Below, piece after piece: positions 7,419-14,158 of a DNA stretch of 30,253 nucleotides. Made by a program: the position numbers and the translations under genes. The notes beneath the pieces were generated by a model that did not search any database, was not told where the DNA came from, and saw nothing but the letters and a program-made list of their open reading frames with translations. The stretch comes from a virus: IMG/VR virus record IMGVR_UViG_3300042463_000571, positions 1 through 30,253 of that record. One strand, 5' to 3'. Within the stretch, counting starts at the first letter, position 1, and each line of letters starts with the position of its first letter.

Positions 7419-8507
7419 TCACTCGTCTTCATCTTCATAATCTTCATCAATAGTACTAACACGTTCTGAATCATCACGCATAATACTACCAGATGCACCA
7501 ACTGTAAACTTATCTTTAATATAAGTTGTAATATCAGTCTTCTCAAACATCATCATCCAAAAGTCTTTGTTATCATTAACATCTTTTGCACGAAGAGATT
7601 TTTCTGACAAGATTTCGCCAGTTGCAGGATTAACTGCTTCATACCAACCAGCTTTTGGTTTACGAAGGTAACCACCTGCTTCAGCAATATCCATCAAACC
7701 AGACCATTTAACAATACCACCTTCATAGCTTACACTAATCGGAATCTTTGATTTCTCTTTAACATAACGAGATTTTTCAATGTTGATAATGAAGTGATAG
7801 CCTTGAATTTCTGTACCAACTTTATCTTGCTGACGACCGATAATCCAGATGCAATCTGCTGAATAATAGATACCCGTACCGCCGGACACGACATCCTTAG
7901 GAAATAAACCAATCTCTTTATAAGTGTGGTTAACTGCAATGAGAGGAATATCTTTAAGGTTAAGATGCGGAGTAACAATACGGAACAAAGACTTAAGTGC
8001 TTTAGCACGAGTCATGTCAGCTACTGATTTACCTTCAAGAGCATCTTCAGCTTCTTTCTTAGAAGCAAGGTTACCAATAGAATCGATAACGATAATAACT
8101 TTATCGCCTTTTTCGATTTTGTCAAGTTGTTGAGTAATATCGAACTTAAGTTCTTCAACATTAACAATTGGTGTGTGTACAACACGGTTTACGTCAATAC
8201 CAAATGAATCAAAGTACGCTTGAGGCGTACCAAATTCTGCATCATAAAACAAAAGAATTGCTTCTGGATTTCGTTGCATATAAGCGCCTGCCATCAACAA
8301 CGCGAATGCCGATTTAAAGTGCTTAGATGGACCTGCAAGAACGAGCAATCCAGGTACAACACCACCATCAATTCTACCAGATAACGCGACGTTAATCATT
8401 GGTACTTGTGTTGGTGCCATATCTTTCTTACCGAAAACTTTGGATTTAGAAAGTTGAGCAGTTAACTTAATTGTACTGTTCTTCACTAGCTTGTCTAATA
8501 GACTCAT
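7419..8507 (-). CDS. uvsX: UvsX, RecA-like recombinase
   Basis: A 362-residue strand-exchange protein, slightly shorter than T4 UvsX (391). Walker A is GPSKHFKS at 59-66, the variant loop typical of UvsX (T4 GPSKSFKS). LLFYDAEFGTP at 85-95 contains the catalytic Glu after strand 2. KVIIVIDSIGNLASKKE has Walker B Asp142, and VSGGTGIYYSADCIW is the RecA-like DNA-binding loop region. The C-terminus is acidic (DEDYEDEDE), as in T4. GAAGGAAAATAATT precedes ATG 8507, and it starts 2 bp after the coiled-coil gene. UvsX acts with UvsY, gp32 and UvsW, all encoded here, in recombination-dependent replication. Confidence 0.96.
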   Translation of the reverse strand: MSLLDKLVKNSTIKLTAQLSKSKVFGKKDMAPTQVPMINVALSGRIDGGVVPGLLVLAGPSKHFKSAFALLMAGAYMQRNPEAILLFYDAEFGTPQAYFDSFGIDVNRVVHTPIVNVEELKFDITQQLDKIEKGDKVIIVIDSIGNLASKKEAEDALEGKSVADMTRAKALKSLFRIVTPHLNLKDIPLIAVNHTYKEIGLFPKDVVSGGTGIYYSADCIWIIGRQQDKVGTEIQGYHFIINIEKSRYVKEKSKIPISVSYEGGIVKWSGLMDIAEAGGYLRKPKAGWYEAVNPATGEILSEKSLRAKDVNDNKDFWMMMFEKTDITTYIKDKFTVGASGSIMRDDSERVSTIDEDYEDEDE

Positions 8508-8509
8508 AA

Positions 8510-8836
8510 TTATTTTCCTTCTACAATTGAAAGCAATTTACTTTTATACGCCTCAATCTTTTTAACTCGATCAGGCCAGAAAATTGTTGATTTATCTGGG
8601 TTCTTACACAAGTTGTCTAAGAATGGCGTAATGGATTTGTATAGAAGATTTAGACGATATTCTAAATCGTCAATAGTTACTTGAGTGTCTGTTAATTTTT
8701 CTTTTAACGTCTCTTTTTCGCTACTGACTTTTTGAATAGTTTCTTTGGCCTCAGCTTCTTTTTCTTGAAGTTCTTCGTCGATGAAGCTGAAACCAAAGTC
8801 ATAATCTAAAACCTCTTCATGAGGTTTTTTAGCCAT
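8510..8836 (-). CDS. Conserved DYDFGF coiled-coil protein between genes 32 and uvsX
   Basis: A 108-residue acidic protein. Residues 8-24 (EVLDYDFGFSFIDEELQ) form a conserved patch, followed by a helical, Glu/Lys-rich coiled-coil region about 24-75 and a C-terminal segment with KSTIFWPDRVKKIEAYKSKLLSIV. I recognise this gene in the 32-x-uvsX arrangement of marine T4-like phages, where it has no assigned function. It overlaps the 3' end of gene 32 by 8 bp, so its translation is coupled to gp32. A role as a small accessory factor for gp32 or UvsX is inferred only from position. Confidence 0.75.
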   Translation of the reverse strand: MAKKPHEEVLDYDFGFSFIDEELQEKEAEAKETIQKVSSEKETLKEKLTDTQVTIDDLEYRLNLLYKSITPFLDNLCKNPDKSTIFWPDRVKKIEAYKSKLLSIVEGK

Positions 8837-9755
8837 TAGCTAGTTCCTGAAAGATAGAAAGATCGTCATCGTCGTCATCTGTCATAACAGGTTTCTTAGA
8901 AGTAGATTTTGCTTCTTTTAAAGTAGGAGTTGGAGCAGCCTTTTCTGAATTACCCATGCTGCTTAGATCAAACTCGTTGTCATCTGCTGCTTTAGAAGGA
9001 GCACTAGCTTCTTCATCAAGAGCAAGAACACGGTAAAGTTTTGCTTTCAACTCATTGTAAGACTTAAAGTTCTTAGGATCAATCAATTCTTGCAATGCAT
9101 GCTCTGAGTTGTAAATACGTTCGAGTTCTGCTTCGTCATCAGACAAAGGACCCGGTGCATCAAATTCAGATTTATCGTAGTTTGGGTATCCTTCGAATTG
9201 ACGGATTTTCAAACGGAAGTTAGCACCTTCCCAAAGATCAAACGGGTTGACCGGTGCTTCATCTTCAAACTGTGGATTCATTAGATCGTTAAGTTTGTCG
9301 AAGATTTTTTTGCCGAAGGAAAACATGAATACTTTGCCTTCGTTATCTGCATTACCAGAATCTTTAATAACGTAAACGTTAGCAACGTATTTCAGGCGGC
9401 GCTTTTGCTTGCGAGCAATTTCTTTGTCTGAATCCAAGCCAGAATTCCACAACTTGCCGTTGTATTCTGAAACAGGGTCGTCTTGATTGATGGTAGTGAG
9501 AGAGTTTTCGATGTACCAGAGACCTGTTGGGCCTTGGAAACCGTGATCCCATACGCGAACAAATGGCATTTCTTCACCTTTAGGAGCAGGCAAGAAACGG
9601 ATAATTGCAAAACCGTTACCTGCTTTATCGCGGGTTGGTTTCCACATTTTACCTTCGTTGGGATCTGAGTAGCTCTTTGTTGAGATTTTTTCGAGCTGTG
9701 CGTTCAATTTGCCGAGGGAGGCTGAACGATTCTTTTTAAGTGCGTCAAATGACAT
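8829..9755 (-). CDS. 32: gp32, single-stranded DNA-binding protein
   Basis: A 308-residue OB-fold ssDNA-binding protein coordinating replication, recombination and repair. The basic N-terminal KKNRSASLGKLNAQLEK corresponds to the cooperativity (LAST) region. The core contains AGNGFAIIRFLPAP at 46-59, VWDHGF, GLWYIENS, ENEGKVF-like NADNEGKVFMFSFGKKIFDKLN, and NPFDLWEGANFRLKIRQFEGYPNYDKS. The C-terminus is acidic (TDDDDDDLSIFQELA), matching the partner-recruiting tail. There is no cysteine in the whole protein, so the Zn site of T4 gp32 (His and three Cys) is absent: the CPVC segment is DPVS here. AGGAGATAATTA precedes ATG 9755; a late promoter lies upstream. Confidence 0.95.
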   Translation of the reverse strand: MSFDALKKNRSASLGKLNAQLEKISTKSYSDPNEGKMWKPTRDKAGNGFAIIRFLPAPKGEEMPFVRVWDHGFQGPTGLWYIENSLTTINQDDPVSEYNGKLWNSGLDSDKEIARKQKRRLKYVANVYVIKDSGNADNEGKVFMFSFGKKIFDKLNDLMNPQFEDEAPVNPFDLWEGANFRLKIRQFEGYPNYDKSEFDAPGPLSDDEAELERIYNSEHALQELIDPKNFKSYNELKAKLYRVLALDEEASAPSKAADDNEFDLSSMGNSEKAAPTPTLKEAKSTSKKPVMTDDDDDDLSIFQELANG

Positions 9756-9831
9756 ATTAATTATCTCCTAGTTTTGCTGTATATAGCGTTGTTGTATTGC
9801 GATTTATATGCAGGTTTTAATTGCATAATCT

Positions 9832-9839
9832 TATTTATA
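9832..9839 (-). promoter_or_regulatory. T4-type late promoter TATAAATA upstream of gene 32
   Basis: Exact TATAAATA on the minus strand, directly after the gene 59 stop and 77 bp before gene 32. A partial TATAAATC lies about 25 bp further downstream. It would keep gp32, the coiled-coil protein and UvsX supplied late in infection. Confidence 0.7.
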
Positions 9840-10448
9840 TCAGAAAAAGCGTTCACGTACGATATCTTTAAACTTTTTTTCATCAATTTCTAAAAAAGGT
9901 TTATACTTCTTTATTAGCCTAATTATATCACGTGCTACGATTTTGTCAACTATTTCTTTTTCCCAATAAGGAAAAATATTAGATATTTTCGCAATGATAC
10001 TAAATGTTTCAAGACTGATTTTCTTCTGTAAGTACATAGTCATAATAAAAGGATGTTGTCCATTTACTGAAGTAAAATTAGCTTGAAAGTTATCGTCAAG
10101 AAGATTTAGATCTGTTTTAAAGACGCGAGACAAAGAATCTATTTTTCTTTGCCAATCAATATACCGATCTTCACCTTCTTGTTCTACGATTTCACGAATC
10201 CAGACATTTGGTTTGATGACCATATTAGCCACCATTAACTTTTCTGGATTTTCTTTATTAGATAGCTTTTCGAAAAAGTAAGCATCATTCCTAGTTCTAA
10301 ACGTGTCAAATGATGCTCTTATTTTTCCATTATATTTGTGATAATCATATCCATCAGTTGTAAAATGTTTCTTCATTGCAAGGTATTTTACATACCAATG
10401 AAATGAATCATCATTAGCATAACTTTGTGATGTCTTGATCATCGTCAT
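9840..10448 (-). CDS. 59: gp59, helicase loader
   Basis: A 202-residue, basic, helical protein. It aligns from memory with T4 gp59 over the N-terminal domain: WYVKYLAMKKHF, YDYHKYNGKIRAS, F.TRNDAYFFEKLSNK and a later FIMTMYLQKKISLETFSIIAKI segment (T4: YLMIKQHM, YDVIKYNW, RRDKYFFQKLSEK, ISFETFILL). gp59 loads gp41 onto gp32-coated forks and recombination intermediates. It starts at ATG 10448 (MTMIKT), with MIKT at 10442 as an alternative, and overlaps the gp33 gene by about 35 bp. The order 33-59-32 is related to the T4 32-59-33 cluster. Confidence 0.9.
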   Translation of the reverse strand: MTMIKTSQSYANDDSFHWYVKYLAMKKHFTTDGYDYHKYNGKIRASFDTFRTRNDAYFFEKLSNKENPEKLMVANMVIKPNVWIREIVEQEGEDRYIDWQRKIDSLSRVFKTDLNLLDDNFQANFTSVNGQHPFIMTMYLQKKISLETFSIIAKISNIFPYWEKEIVDKIVARDIIRLIKKYKPFLEIDEKKFKDIVRERFF

Positions 10449-10650
10449 ATACCATTCTTAATTCAACTGCTTCGCTTCTTACTTTTTCTTTTAAGATAGA
10501 AGATTTTTTAACAATGTCGGCAACTGTTTCAATTTCTAAATGATTTATTCTTGCATACTCCACAAGAGCATCAATATAATTTACACCTTTTGATAGCATT
10601 TCTTGGATTTCGTGATGAACTTTTTCTGGTGTTCTTGGTACAATTGCCAT
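10414..10650 (-). CDS. 33: gp33-like late-transcription coactivator
   Basis: A 78-residue protein. The central block MLSKGVNYIDALVEYARINHLEIETVADIVKKS, then LKEKVRSEAVELRMV, matches the pattern of gp33 in marine T4-like phages (YxxAxxxYCxxNxxExExxxxLI, then a KxKxxxEAxxLN helix). gp33 binds the RNA polymerase beta flap and bridges gp55-polymerase to the sliding clamp at TATAAATA promoters. The C-terminus (DDDQDITKLC) is less like the usual hydrophobic clamp-binding tail. It overlaps the 5' end of gene 59. Its presence with gp55 explains the late promoters seen here. Identity rests on a short alignment. Confidence 0.72.
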   Translation of the reverse strand: MAIVPRTPEKVHHEIQEMLSKGVNYIDALVEYARINHLEIETVADIVKKSSILKEKVRSEAVELRMVYDDDQDITKLC

Positions 10651-10654
10651 TATA

Positions 10655-10867
10655 TTATCCGTTTAGAGGTTTAATAGCATCTAGCCAATGATGAGCCGCA
10701 GATTGTGCCCAATGAATACTTTTGCCTTCAAAAAGTTTTTCTTCAACAAGAACGTCATTAACATAATATCGAACGCCCGAACCTGTTGTAGTTTCAAAAT
10801 AATCTACTGCTAAGCGTTTACCAGCTTTTTCAGTAACAATAGTTCTTGGTATAGTACCCTTCTTCAT
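10655..10867 (-). CDS. Small protein of unknown function upstream of gene 33
   Basis: A 70-residue protein starting MKKGTIPRT at ATG 10867, with AAAGGAAAAATA upstream. A TTG extension to 10891 lacks a ribosome site and is not used. It has a basic N-terminus, a predicted beta region (VRYYVNDVLVEEKLF) and a helix SIHWAQSAAHHWLDAI containing a His-His pair. I recognise no family. It is the first gene after a perfect early promoter at 10920-10948 and a leader hairpin, so it should be abundant early, ahead of gp33 and gp59. Confidence 0.75.
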   Translation of the reverse strand: MKKGTIPRTIVTEKAGKRLAVDYFETTTGSGVRYYVNDVLVEEKLFEGKSIHWAQSAAHHWLDAIKPLNG

Positions 10868-10892
10868 TATTTTTCCTTTATGTTTAAACAAT

Positions 10893-10911
10893 CAAGCGGC
10901 AATACCACTTG
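10893..10911 (-). other. Leader hairpin near the 5' end of an early transcript
   Basis: On the minus strand CAAGTGG and CCGCTTG form a 7-bp stem (one G-U) around a 5-base loop, starting a few bases after the expected start site of the promoter at 10920-10948. It is not followed by a T run, so an RNA-stability role is more likely than termination. Confidence 0.45.
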
Positions 10912-10919
10912 TTATATCT

Positions 10920-10948
10920 ATTATATAACAAAAACTATAAACTGTCAA
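10920..10948 (-). promoter_or_regulatory. Perfect-consensus early sigma70 promoter
   Basis: TTGACA (10948-10943, minus), a 17-bp spacer and TATAAT (10925-10920), matching the bacterial consensus at all 12 positions. It lies just after the stop of the small membrane protein at 10954-11052 and drives the small gene at 10867, gp33 and gp59. Confidence 0.92.
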
Positions 10949-10953
10949 CTAGT

Positions 10954-11052
10954 TTATGCACTAATCCATGTAAATATTATTGCAAGAAATCCAATTAATG
11001 TTGCTATAAACATTACACAAGTAATTAAAAATTGTAGCTTTTCCCAGTTCAC
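10954..11052 (-). CDS. Very small membrane protein (32 aa)
   Basis: GTG at 11052-11050 overlaps the upstream TGA as GTGA, with GAGG about 6 nt before it. The frame encodes MNWEKLQFLITCVMFIATLI and then GFLAIIFTWISA: one hydrophobic segment of about 24 residues (8-31) after a short charged head, the form of a single-pass inner-membrane peptide. Coupling to the upstream gene and the ribosome site argue that it is real. No homologue is recognised. Confidence 0.6.
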   Translation of the reverse strand: MNWEKLQFLITCVMFIATLIGFLAIIFTWISA

Positions 11053-11276
11053 TCATTACCTCTTGCTTCAATAGATCTAGAAATTGACGCAGCAACGTCA
11101 TCATATTGTCTTACCCAACCCTTAGCAATCTTTGAGCACTCGGCGCGTTCGATTGCTACCAATTGCGCGCACATGAAAGTCGCCCAAGCTGCATTAGATT
11201 TAATTTTATCATCTACTTCGCTGGCTTTATAATATTCGACACCATGTTCAGTGTCATCGCGATTTATTCTTTGCAA
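11049..11276 (-). CDS. Small phage protein of unknown function, TTG start
   Basis: A 75-residue protein beginning at TTG 11276-11274, supported by AAGGA 7 nt upstream; no other start codon lies nearby. The central helix AAWATFMCAQLVAIERAECSKIAKGW resembles a motif (VAIERAECAKV) found in many small unannotated phage proteins. The rest is polar. It lies 3 bp after the four-cysteine gene and is coupled by GTGA to the small membrane protein. Function unknown. Confidence 0.65.
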   Translation of the reverse strand: MQRINRDDTEHGVEYYKASEVDDKIKSNAAWATFMCAQLVAIERAECSKIAKGWVRQYDDVAASISRSIEARGNE

Positions 11277-11279
11277 AAC

Positions 11280-11480
11280 TTATTCCTTATAGCAGTCTAT
11301 GCGCCAAGGACATTGAGACAAGATTAATGTTGAGCAGTCATCGTCGCCCCAACAAACTGGGGCTTCAGTACCGCGTAGTTGCTTGATCTCAATATGCGCT
11401 TGACGATATTCTTCAGAATCTTTTTGTCCATTATTAGACAATGTTGCTTCAAGGTTTAACAAATCTTGTATTTTAGTCAT
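11280..11480 (-). CDS. Small four-cysteine protein, possibly metal-binding
   Basis: A 66-residue protein starting MTKIQDLL at ATG 11480, with GGAG upstream. The frame remains open to 11612 but that part overlaps the upstream gene. The N-terminal 35 residues are a polar helix. The C-terminal half reads C43-WGDDD-C49-STLILSQ-C57-PWRID-C63, a symmetric C-x5-C-x7-C-x5-C pattern with a CWGDDDCS...CPWR.DC signature that I recall from small phage proteins. Four regularly spaced cysteines suggest Zn or Fe-S binding, though no known cluster fold is recognised. It overlaps the upstream gene by 8 bp. Confidence 0.7.
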   Translation of the reverse strand: MTKIQDLLNLEATLSNNGQKDSEEYRQAHIEIKQLRGTEAPVCWGDDDCSTLILSQCPWRIDCYKE

Positions 11481-11688
11481 CTTTACTCTCCACAGCCCAG
11501 TGCACAACTGTCCAGTCGTCAATACAGTCTTGCTTGCAGTAATGCGCATCAACATGGTCTTTACCAAACTTTTCACACATTTTTCCGTACCAGTGATTCC
11601 AGTATGTAGCAATAATCTCTGCGTCAGATAACGTTTCGTAAATTACTTCGTTGTTATCACCGGGATAAACAATGGTCCAGAATCTCAT
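11473..11688 (-). CDS. Small protein of unknown function
   Basis: A 71-residue acidic protein, MRFWTIVYPGDNNEVIYETL, then a helix SDAEIIATYWNHWYGKM and a segment with two Cys (YCKQDCIDDW). The opening (hydrophobic strand, G-D/N turn, strand with ETLS) is common among small phage proteins of unknown role. It starts at ATG 11688, overlapping the upstream stop as TAATG, and overlaps the downstream four-Cys gene by 8 bp. It belongs to a run of small co-translated accessory genes. Confidence 0.7.
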   Translation of the reverse strand: MRFWTIVYPGDNNEVIYETLSDAEIIATYWNHWYGKMCEKFGKDHVDAHYCKQDCIDDWTVVHWAVESKDD

Positions 11689-11987
11689 TATGTGTTTCCA
11701 TTTCTATCAAAATACAGTGGTCCACATGGGCCGCCATAATTTACATATCCAGAACCATCGGCGTAATAAACATACTCTGGTTTTGGTTCACTATTGCGAC
11801 TTACCTCAGTAACATGTTTTCGTTCATTGTATGAATGATGAATAGTTTTAGTTACTTGCGATTTATCAAATAAAGCTTTATTATTTGAGTTATATGCCGT
11901 AGCTCTTTGGCCACGAATAACATGGAAGCCGTCAGACTCCCATTCATCCCACGTCTTAAGAGATAGTAGCTTGGCGTTTTTCTTCAT
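11688..11987 (-). CDS. Protein of unknown function
   Basis: A 99-residue protein with a basic N-terminus (MKKNAKLLSLKTWDEWESDGFHVIRGQRA), a central polar region with several His (TIHHSYNERKHVTEV), and an aromatic/Gly-rich C-terminus YVYYADGSGYVNYGGPCGPLYFD. The first segment resembles a small helix-strand domain seen in phage hypothetical proteins (W..GYhV.kGekA). It overlaps the upstream zinc-ribbon gene by 32 bp and is coupled by TAATG to the next gene. Function unknown. Confidence 0.65.
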   Translation of the reverse strand: MKKNAKLLSLKTWDEWESDGFHVIRGQRATAYNSNNKALFDKSQVTKTIHHSYNERKHVTEVSRNSEPKPEYVYYADGSGYVNYGGPCGPLYFDRNGNT

Positions 11988-12381
11988 GTTTATCGCATAG
12001 TGTACGAATCCAACCGCCTGAGCGACGCTTACCTAGATCACCACAAGTTTCACATGTATGTTCAGCCCAAGTTTCTGCCATAGCAATCATACCAGCAATA
12101 GTATCGTTGCCGCCTCTATAGTAAAAGCGCAAGCCACCAAACTTTTCTTTAATTTGTTCAACTACAACTTGCTCAATTGGTTTATAACAAAGATCCGGAT
12201 GTCTTTCAGCTCGTGCATTATTCCAATCAATATGTGTTTGAATATGCTCAAACAGTAATTCAATAATATGATACCAACCTTCGCCTACACAAAAGCCACC
12301 ATACGGCCCAGAAAACATTTTTGGATATTTTTCTTCCATACGTTTAGTAAAGACGTCATAACTACTAATCATATCAACCAT
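11956..12381 (-). CDS. Phage protein with C-terminal zinc-ribbon-like motif
   Basis: A 141-residue protein of a family widespread in phages and prophages. Recognisable parts are GFCVGEGWYHIIELLFEHIQTHI at about 29-51, VEQIKEKFGGLRFYYRGGND at 74-93, a helix ending MAETWAEHTC, and the ribbon C-E-T-C-G ... GGWIRTLCDKHEEK. Cys-x2-Cys with a later Cys-x2-His is a plausible Zn site. ATG 12381 has GAGGTGTAAAT upstream and lies 2 bp after the phosphoesterase gene. No function has been established for this family that I know of. Confidence 0.75.
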   Translation of the reverse strand: MVDMISSYDVFTKRMEEKYPKMFSGPYGGFCVGEGWYHIIELLFEHIQTHIDWNNARAERHPDLCYKPIEQVVVEQIKEKFGGLRFYYRGGNDTIAGMIAMAETWAEHTCETCGDLGKRRSGGWIRTLCDKHEEKRQATIS

Positions 12382-12383
12382 AT

Positions 12384-13307
12384 TTACACCTCAAAATATT
12401 GTAATTCAAAATTATCTGCGATTTCTTGATATTTGATGTAACCGCGAGGATTACAAATAACACGAGTAGAACCAACCATATAATCATATTTGTCATGAGT
12501 ATGCCCGTGTGTCCATACTTTAATTTGTGGGCGATCAAGAATAAACTCTGACAAATCAGAAGAATAAGCACCATTAACCATCGTGTCATCTTCGTATTCT
12601 GGCTTAACTGAAAGCTTACAAGGAGCATGGTGTCCAACTACTACAAACTTTTCGTTTGGCAATCCTTTTACGGTTGCATCAATAAAGTCTAACATAGCTT
12701 TATGTTCTTCAACAGACTTTGTCGGCGTGAATGATCCTGTACGCGTCTTAAATTCAACAGTATGACGTTCATCATAAGGCAATGCAATCCATTCTTCGTC
12801 AGTCATTCCAACTGGCTTATCTTTTAAGATATGAGCTTTGTATGTTACTAGAGTAGAAGTATCTTTGATGATTCTATAGTCATTCATATAACCTTTAATT
12901 GCATACAGAGTACTTGGATCTTCTTTGTTCATATCAGTCCAAAGAGTTCCAGCAATAAAAGTAACATCATCAAACGTAACATATTCTTTTTCAAGGATAT
13001 GCAAGTTAGTTAAGTAACTTAGTTTTTCTTTTAGTCTAGAATAAGTTAGTGCAAAATCACCGTTATAATGCTCGTGATTACCGGAGATGTAAACAACGTG
13101 CTTAAATTCGCGGCAGCAATTCTGAAAGAAGTCATGATAGATATTACTCTTGTTTGTCATGCCAAGAATTGCAGGATCTGCACGATCATTCAAATCATTA
13201 GCGACACAGATGTCACCCGACAAGATTAACACGTCAGCGCCTTCAGTATTTTGAAGTGTAATAGGTCCAAATTCTAAATGGACATCAGAGCATACTGCAA
13301 TTTTCAT
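12384..13307 (-). CDS. Calcineurin-like metallophosphoesterase
   Basis: A 307-residue protein beginning MKIAVCSDVH at ATG 13307 (an in-frame TTG at 13322 would overlap the bilin reductase and is not preferred; GAGGAATTATAAA lies before the ATG). All metal-binding motifs of the two-metal phosphoesterase fold are present: SDVH (Asp8, His10), SGDI (Asp32), SGNHEH (Asn77, His78), VVGHHAP and WTHGHTHD near the C-terminus. Substrates in this superfamily range from cyclic nucleotides to nucleic acids. It differs from gp47, which is encoded separately at 20120-21181. It lies 1 bp after the bilin reductase stop and is probably co-transcribed with it. Confidence 0.85.
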   Translation of the reverse strand: MKIAVCSDVHLEFGPITLQNTEGADVLILSGDICVANDLNDRADPAILGMTNKSNIYHDFFQNCCREFKHVVYISGNHEHYNGDFALTYSRLKEKLSYLTNLHILEKEYVTFDDVTFIAGTLWTDMNKEDPSTLYAIKGYMNDYRIIKDTSTLVTYKAHILKDKPVGMTDEEWIALPYDERHTVEFKTRTGSFTPTKSVEEHKAMLDFIDATVKGLPNEKFVVVGHHAPCKLSVKPEYEDDTMVNGAYSSDLSEFILDRPQIKVWTHGHTHDKYDYMVGSTRVICNPRGYIKYQEIADNFELQYFEV

Positions 13308-13308
13308 T

Positions 13309-13992
13309 TTATAATTCCTCAAACAATACGTTATTTACGTATAGGTTTTTATCTTCTTCAGAAATTCCCATAGCAAGAATAGATCTATGCAAATGAGGAT
13401 TTAGCTTTTGGTTAGAACAATACTTATTTAGAATTGGCTTAGTATCGCGTTCAGCTTTAACAGCATCTTTTTCTAAGTTATCCAAATAGTAATTAAGTAA
13501 ATCACTCGTTACTTTAATAAATTGCTCTAATTCTTCTTCAGTATTAATATTGCCAACCGCAATCATGTTCTCTGAAAAAATCTCTTTAGCCCAAGGTGGC
13601 AATTCTCTCTGCTTATTCCATTCAAGATCTTTTACCTTTGTCTCCATATATTTTGTATATGGATGTGAAAAACCATGTAATGGAGAAAAGTCCATAAAAG
13701 AACCCGTAATCTTTTTAGGACCTGCTACAATATCAAAACCTAGAACAGGAAGTTCAATTCCTGTTTTTGGAAAAATATTAATATGCATTAACCACAAACC
13801 TTTGCCGTCTTTAGGTGCAATAGTTTTAAGATGTGCTTTATCTATTAATTCCGATTTCCAGAAAGTATCATTCCAATCTTTAAAATGAAGATCTTCAGTA
13901 TACTTTGGATTGTCATAACGCTGAAACTTATCATTAAAGCGGCTATTAATATACTCAGCATATTCGTTTAATCTATTCCACAGCGGGTACAT
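13309..13992 (-). CDS. pcyX: Ferredoxin-dependent bilin reductase, PcyA/PcyX type
   Basis: A 227-residue enzyme that reduces biliverdin to a phycobilin using ferredoxin. It aligns from memory with Synechocystis PcyA: LPVLGFDIVAGPKKITG (PcyA LPLFGCDIVAGPGGVSA), MDFSP, WNKQRELPPWAKEIFSE (PcyA FEQQRELPPWGEIFSE), and YVNNVLFEEL at the end (PcyA YMSQVLFDVI). His70 matches PcyA His88 and Asp87 matches catalytic Asp105. The position of PcyA Glu76, needed for exovinyl reduction, appears to be Ile58. That fits a phycoerythrobilin-forming enzyme such as PebS or the PcyX clade known from uncultured marine viruses. It sits two small genes downstream of heme oxygenase, which makes its substrate. PcyX versus a divergent PcyA or PebS cannot be settled by eye. 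Confidence 0.9.
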   Translation of the reverse strand: MYPLWNRLNEYAEYINSRFNDKFQRYDNPKYTEDLHFKDWNDTFWKSELIDKAHLKTIAPKDGKGLWLMHINIFPKTGIELPVLGFDIVAGPKKITGSFMDFSPLHGFSHPYTKYMETKVKDLEWNKQRELPPWAKEIFSENMIAVGNINTEEELEQFIKVTSDLLNYYLDNLEKDAVKAERDTKPILNKYCSNQKLNPHLHRSILAMGISEEDKNLYVNNVLFEEL

Positions 13993-14158
13993 TATCTTTT
14001 TTCTTTATTGACCAAGAATTGTTTGGTAGTTCTTCCCATATAAGAGTATCACCAACGGTCCATCCTAGCTCTTCGCATATTTCATCTGTAAGCTGCAGAA
14101 AAAAATCCCCAGTAAGAGGATCTTCTTCTACATTAAGTGTTGTGATTTTGTTTTGCAT
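13973..14158 (-). CDS. AbrB/MazE-like swapped-hairpin protein
   Basis: A 61-residue protein starting MQNKITTLNV at ATG 14158 (an upstream ATG at 14194 lies deep in the previous gene). The sequence EEDPLTGDFFLQLTDEICEELGWTVGDTLIWEEL has the SpoVT/AbrB pattern: strand, L.LP-like strand, helix with E.LGW..GD, then a final strand. Such proteins bind DNA as dimers or act as antitoxins. It overlaps both neighbours (26 bp and 20 bp) and sits directly before the bilin reductase, so it may be a small regulator. A toxin partner is not evident. Phages carry many such orphan genes. Confidence 0.65.
   Translation of the reverse strand: MQNKITTLNVEEDPLTGDFFLQLTDEICEELGWTVGDTLIWEELPNNSWSIKKKDNVPAVE

Noticed and set aside
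11481-11612. N-terminal extension of the four-cysteine gene
   Set aside because: It runs through the upstream coding sequence in another frame; the ATG at 11480 has a GGAG site and gives a compact protein.
13308-13322. TTG start for the metallophosphoesterase
   Set aside because: The family conserved strand MKIAVCSDVH begins at ATG 13307, which has a suitably placed GAGG; the TTG has no ribosome site of its own.
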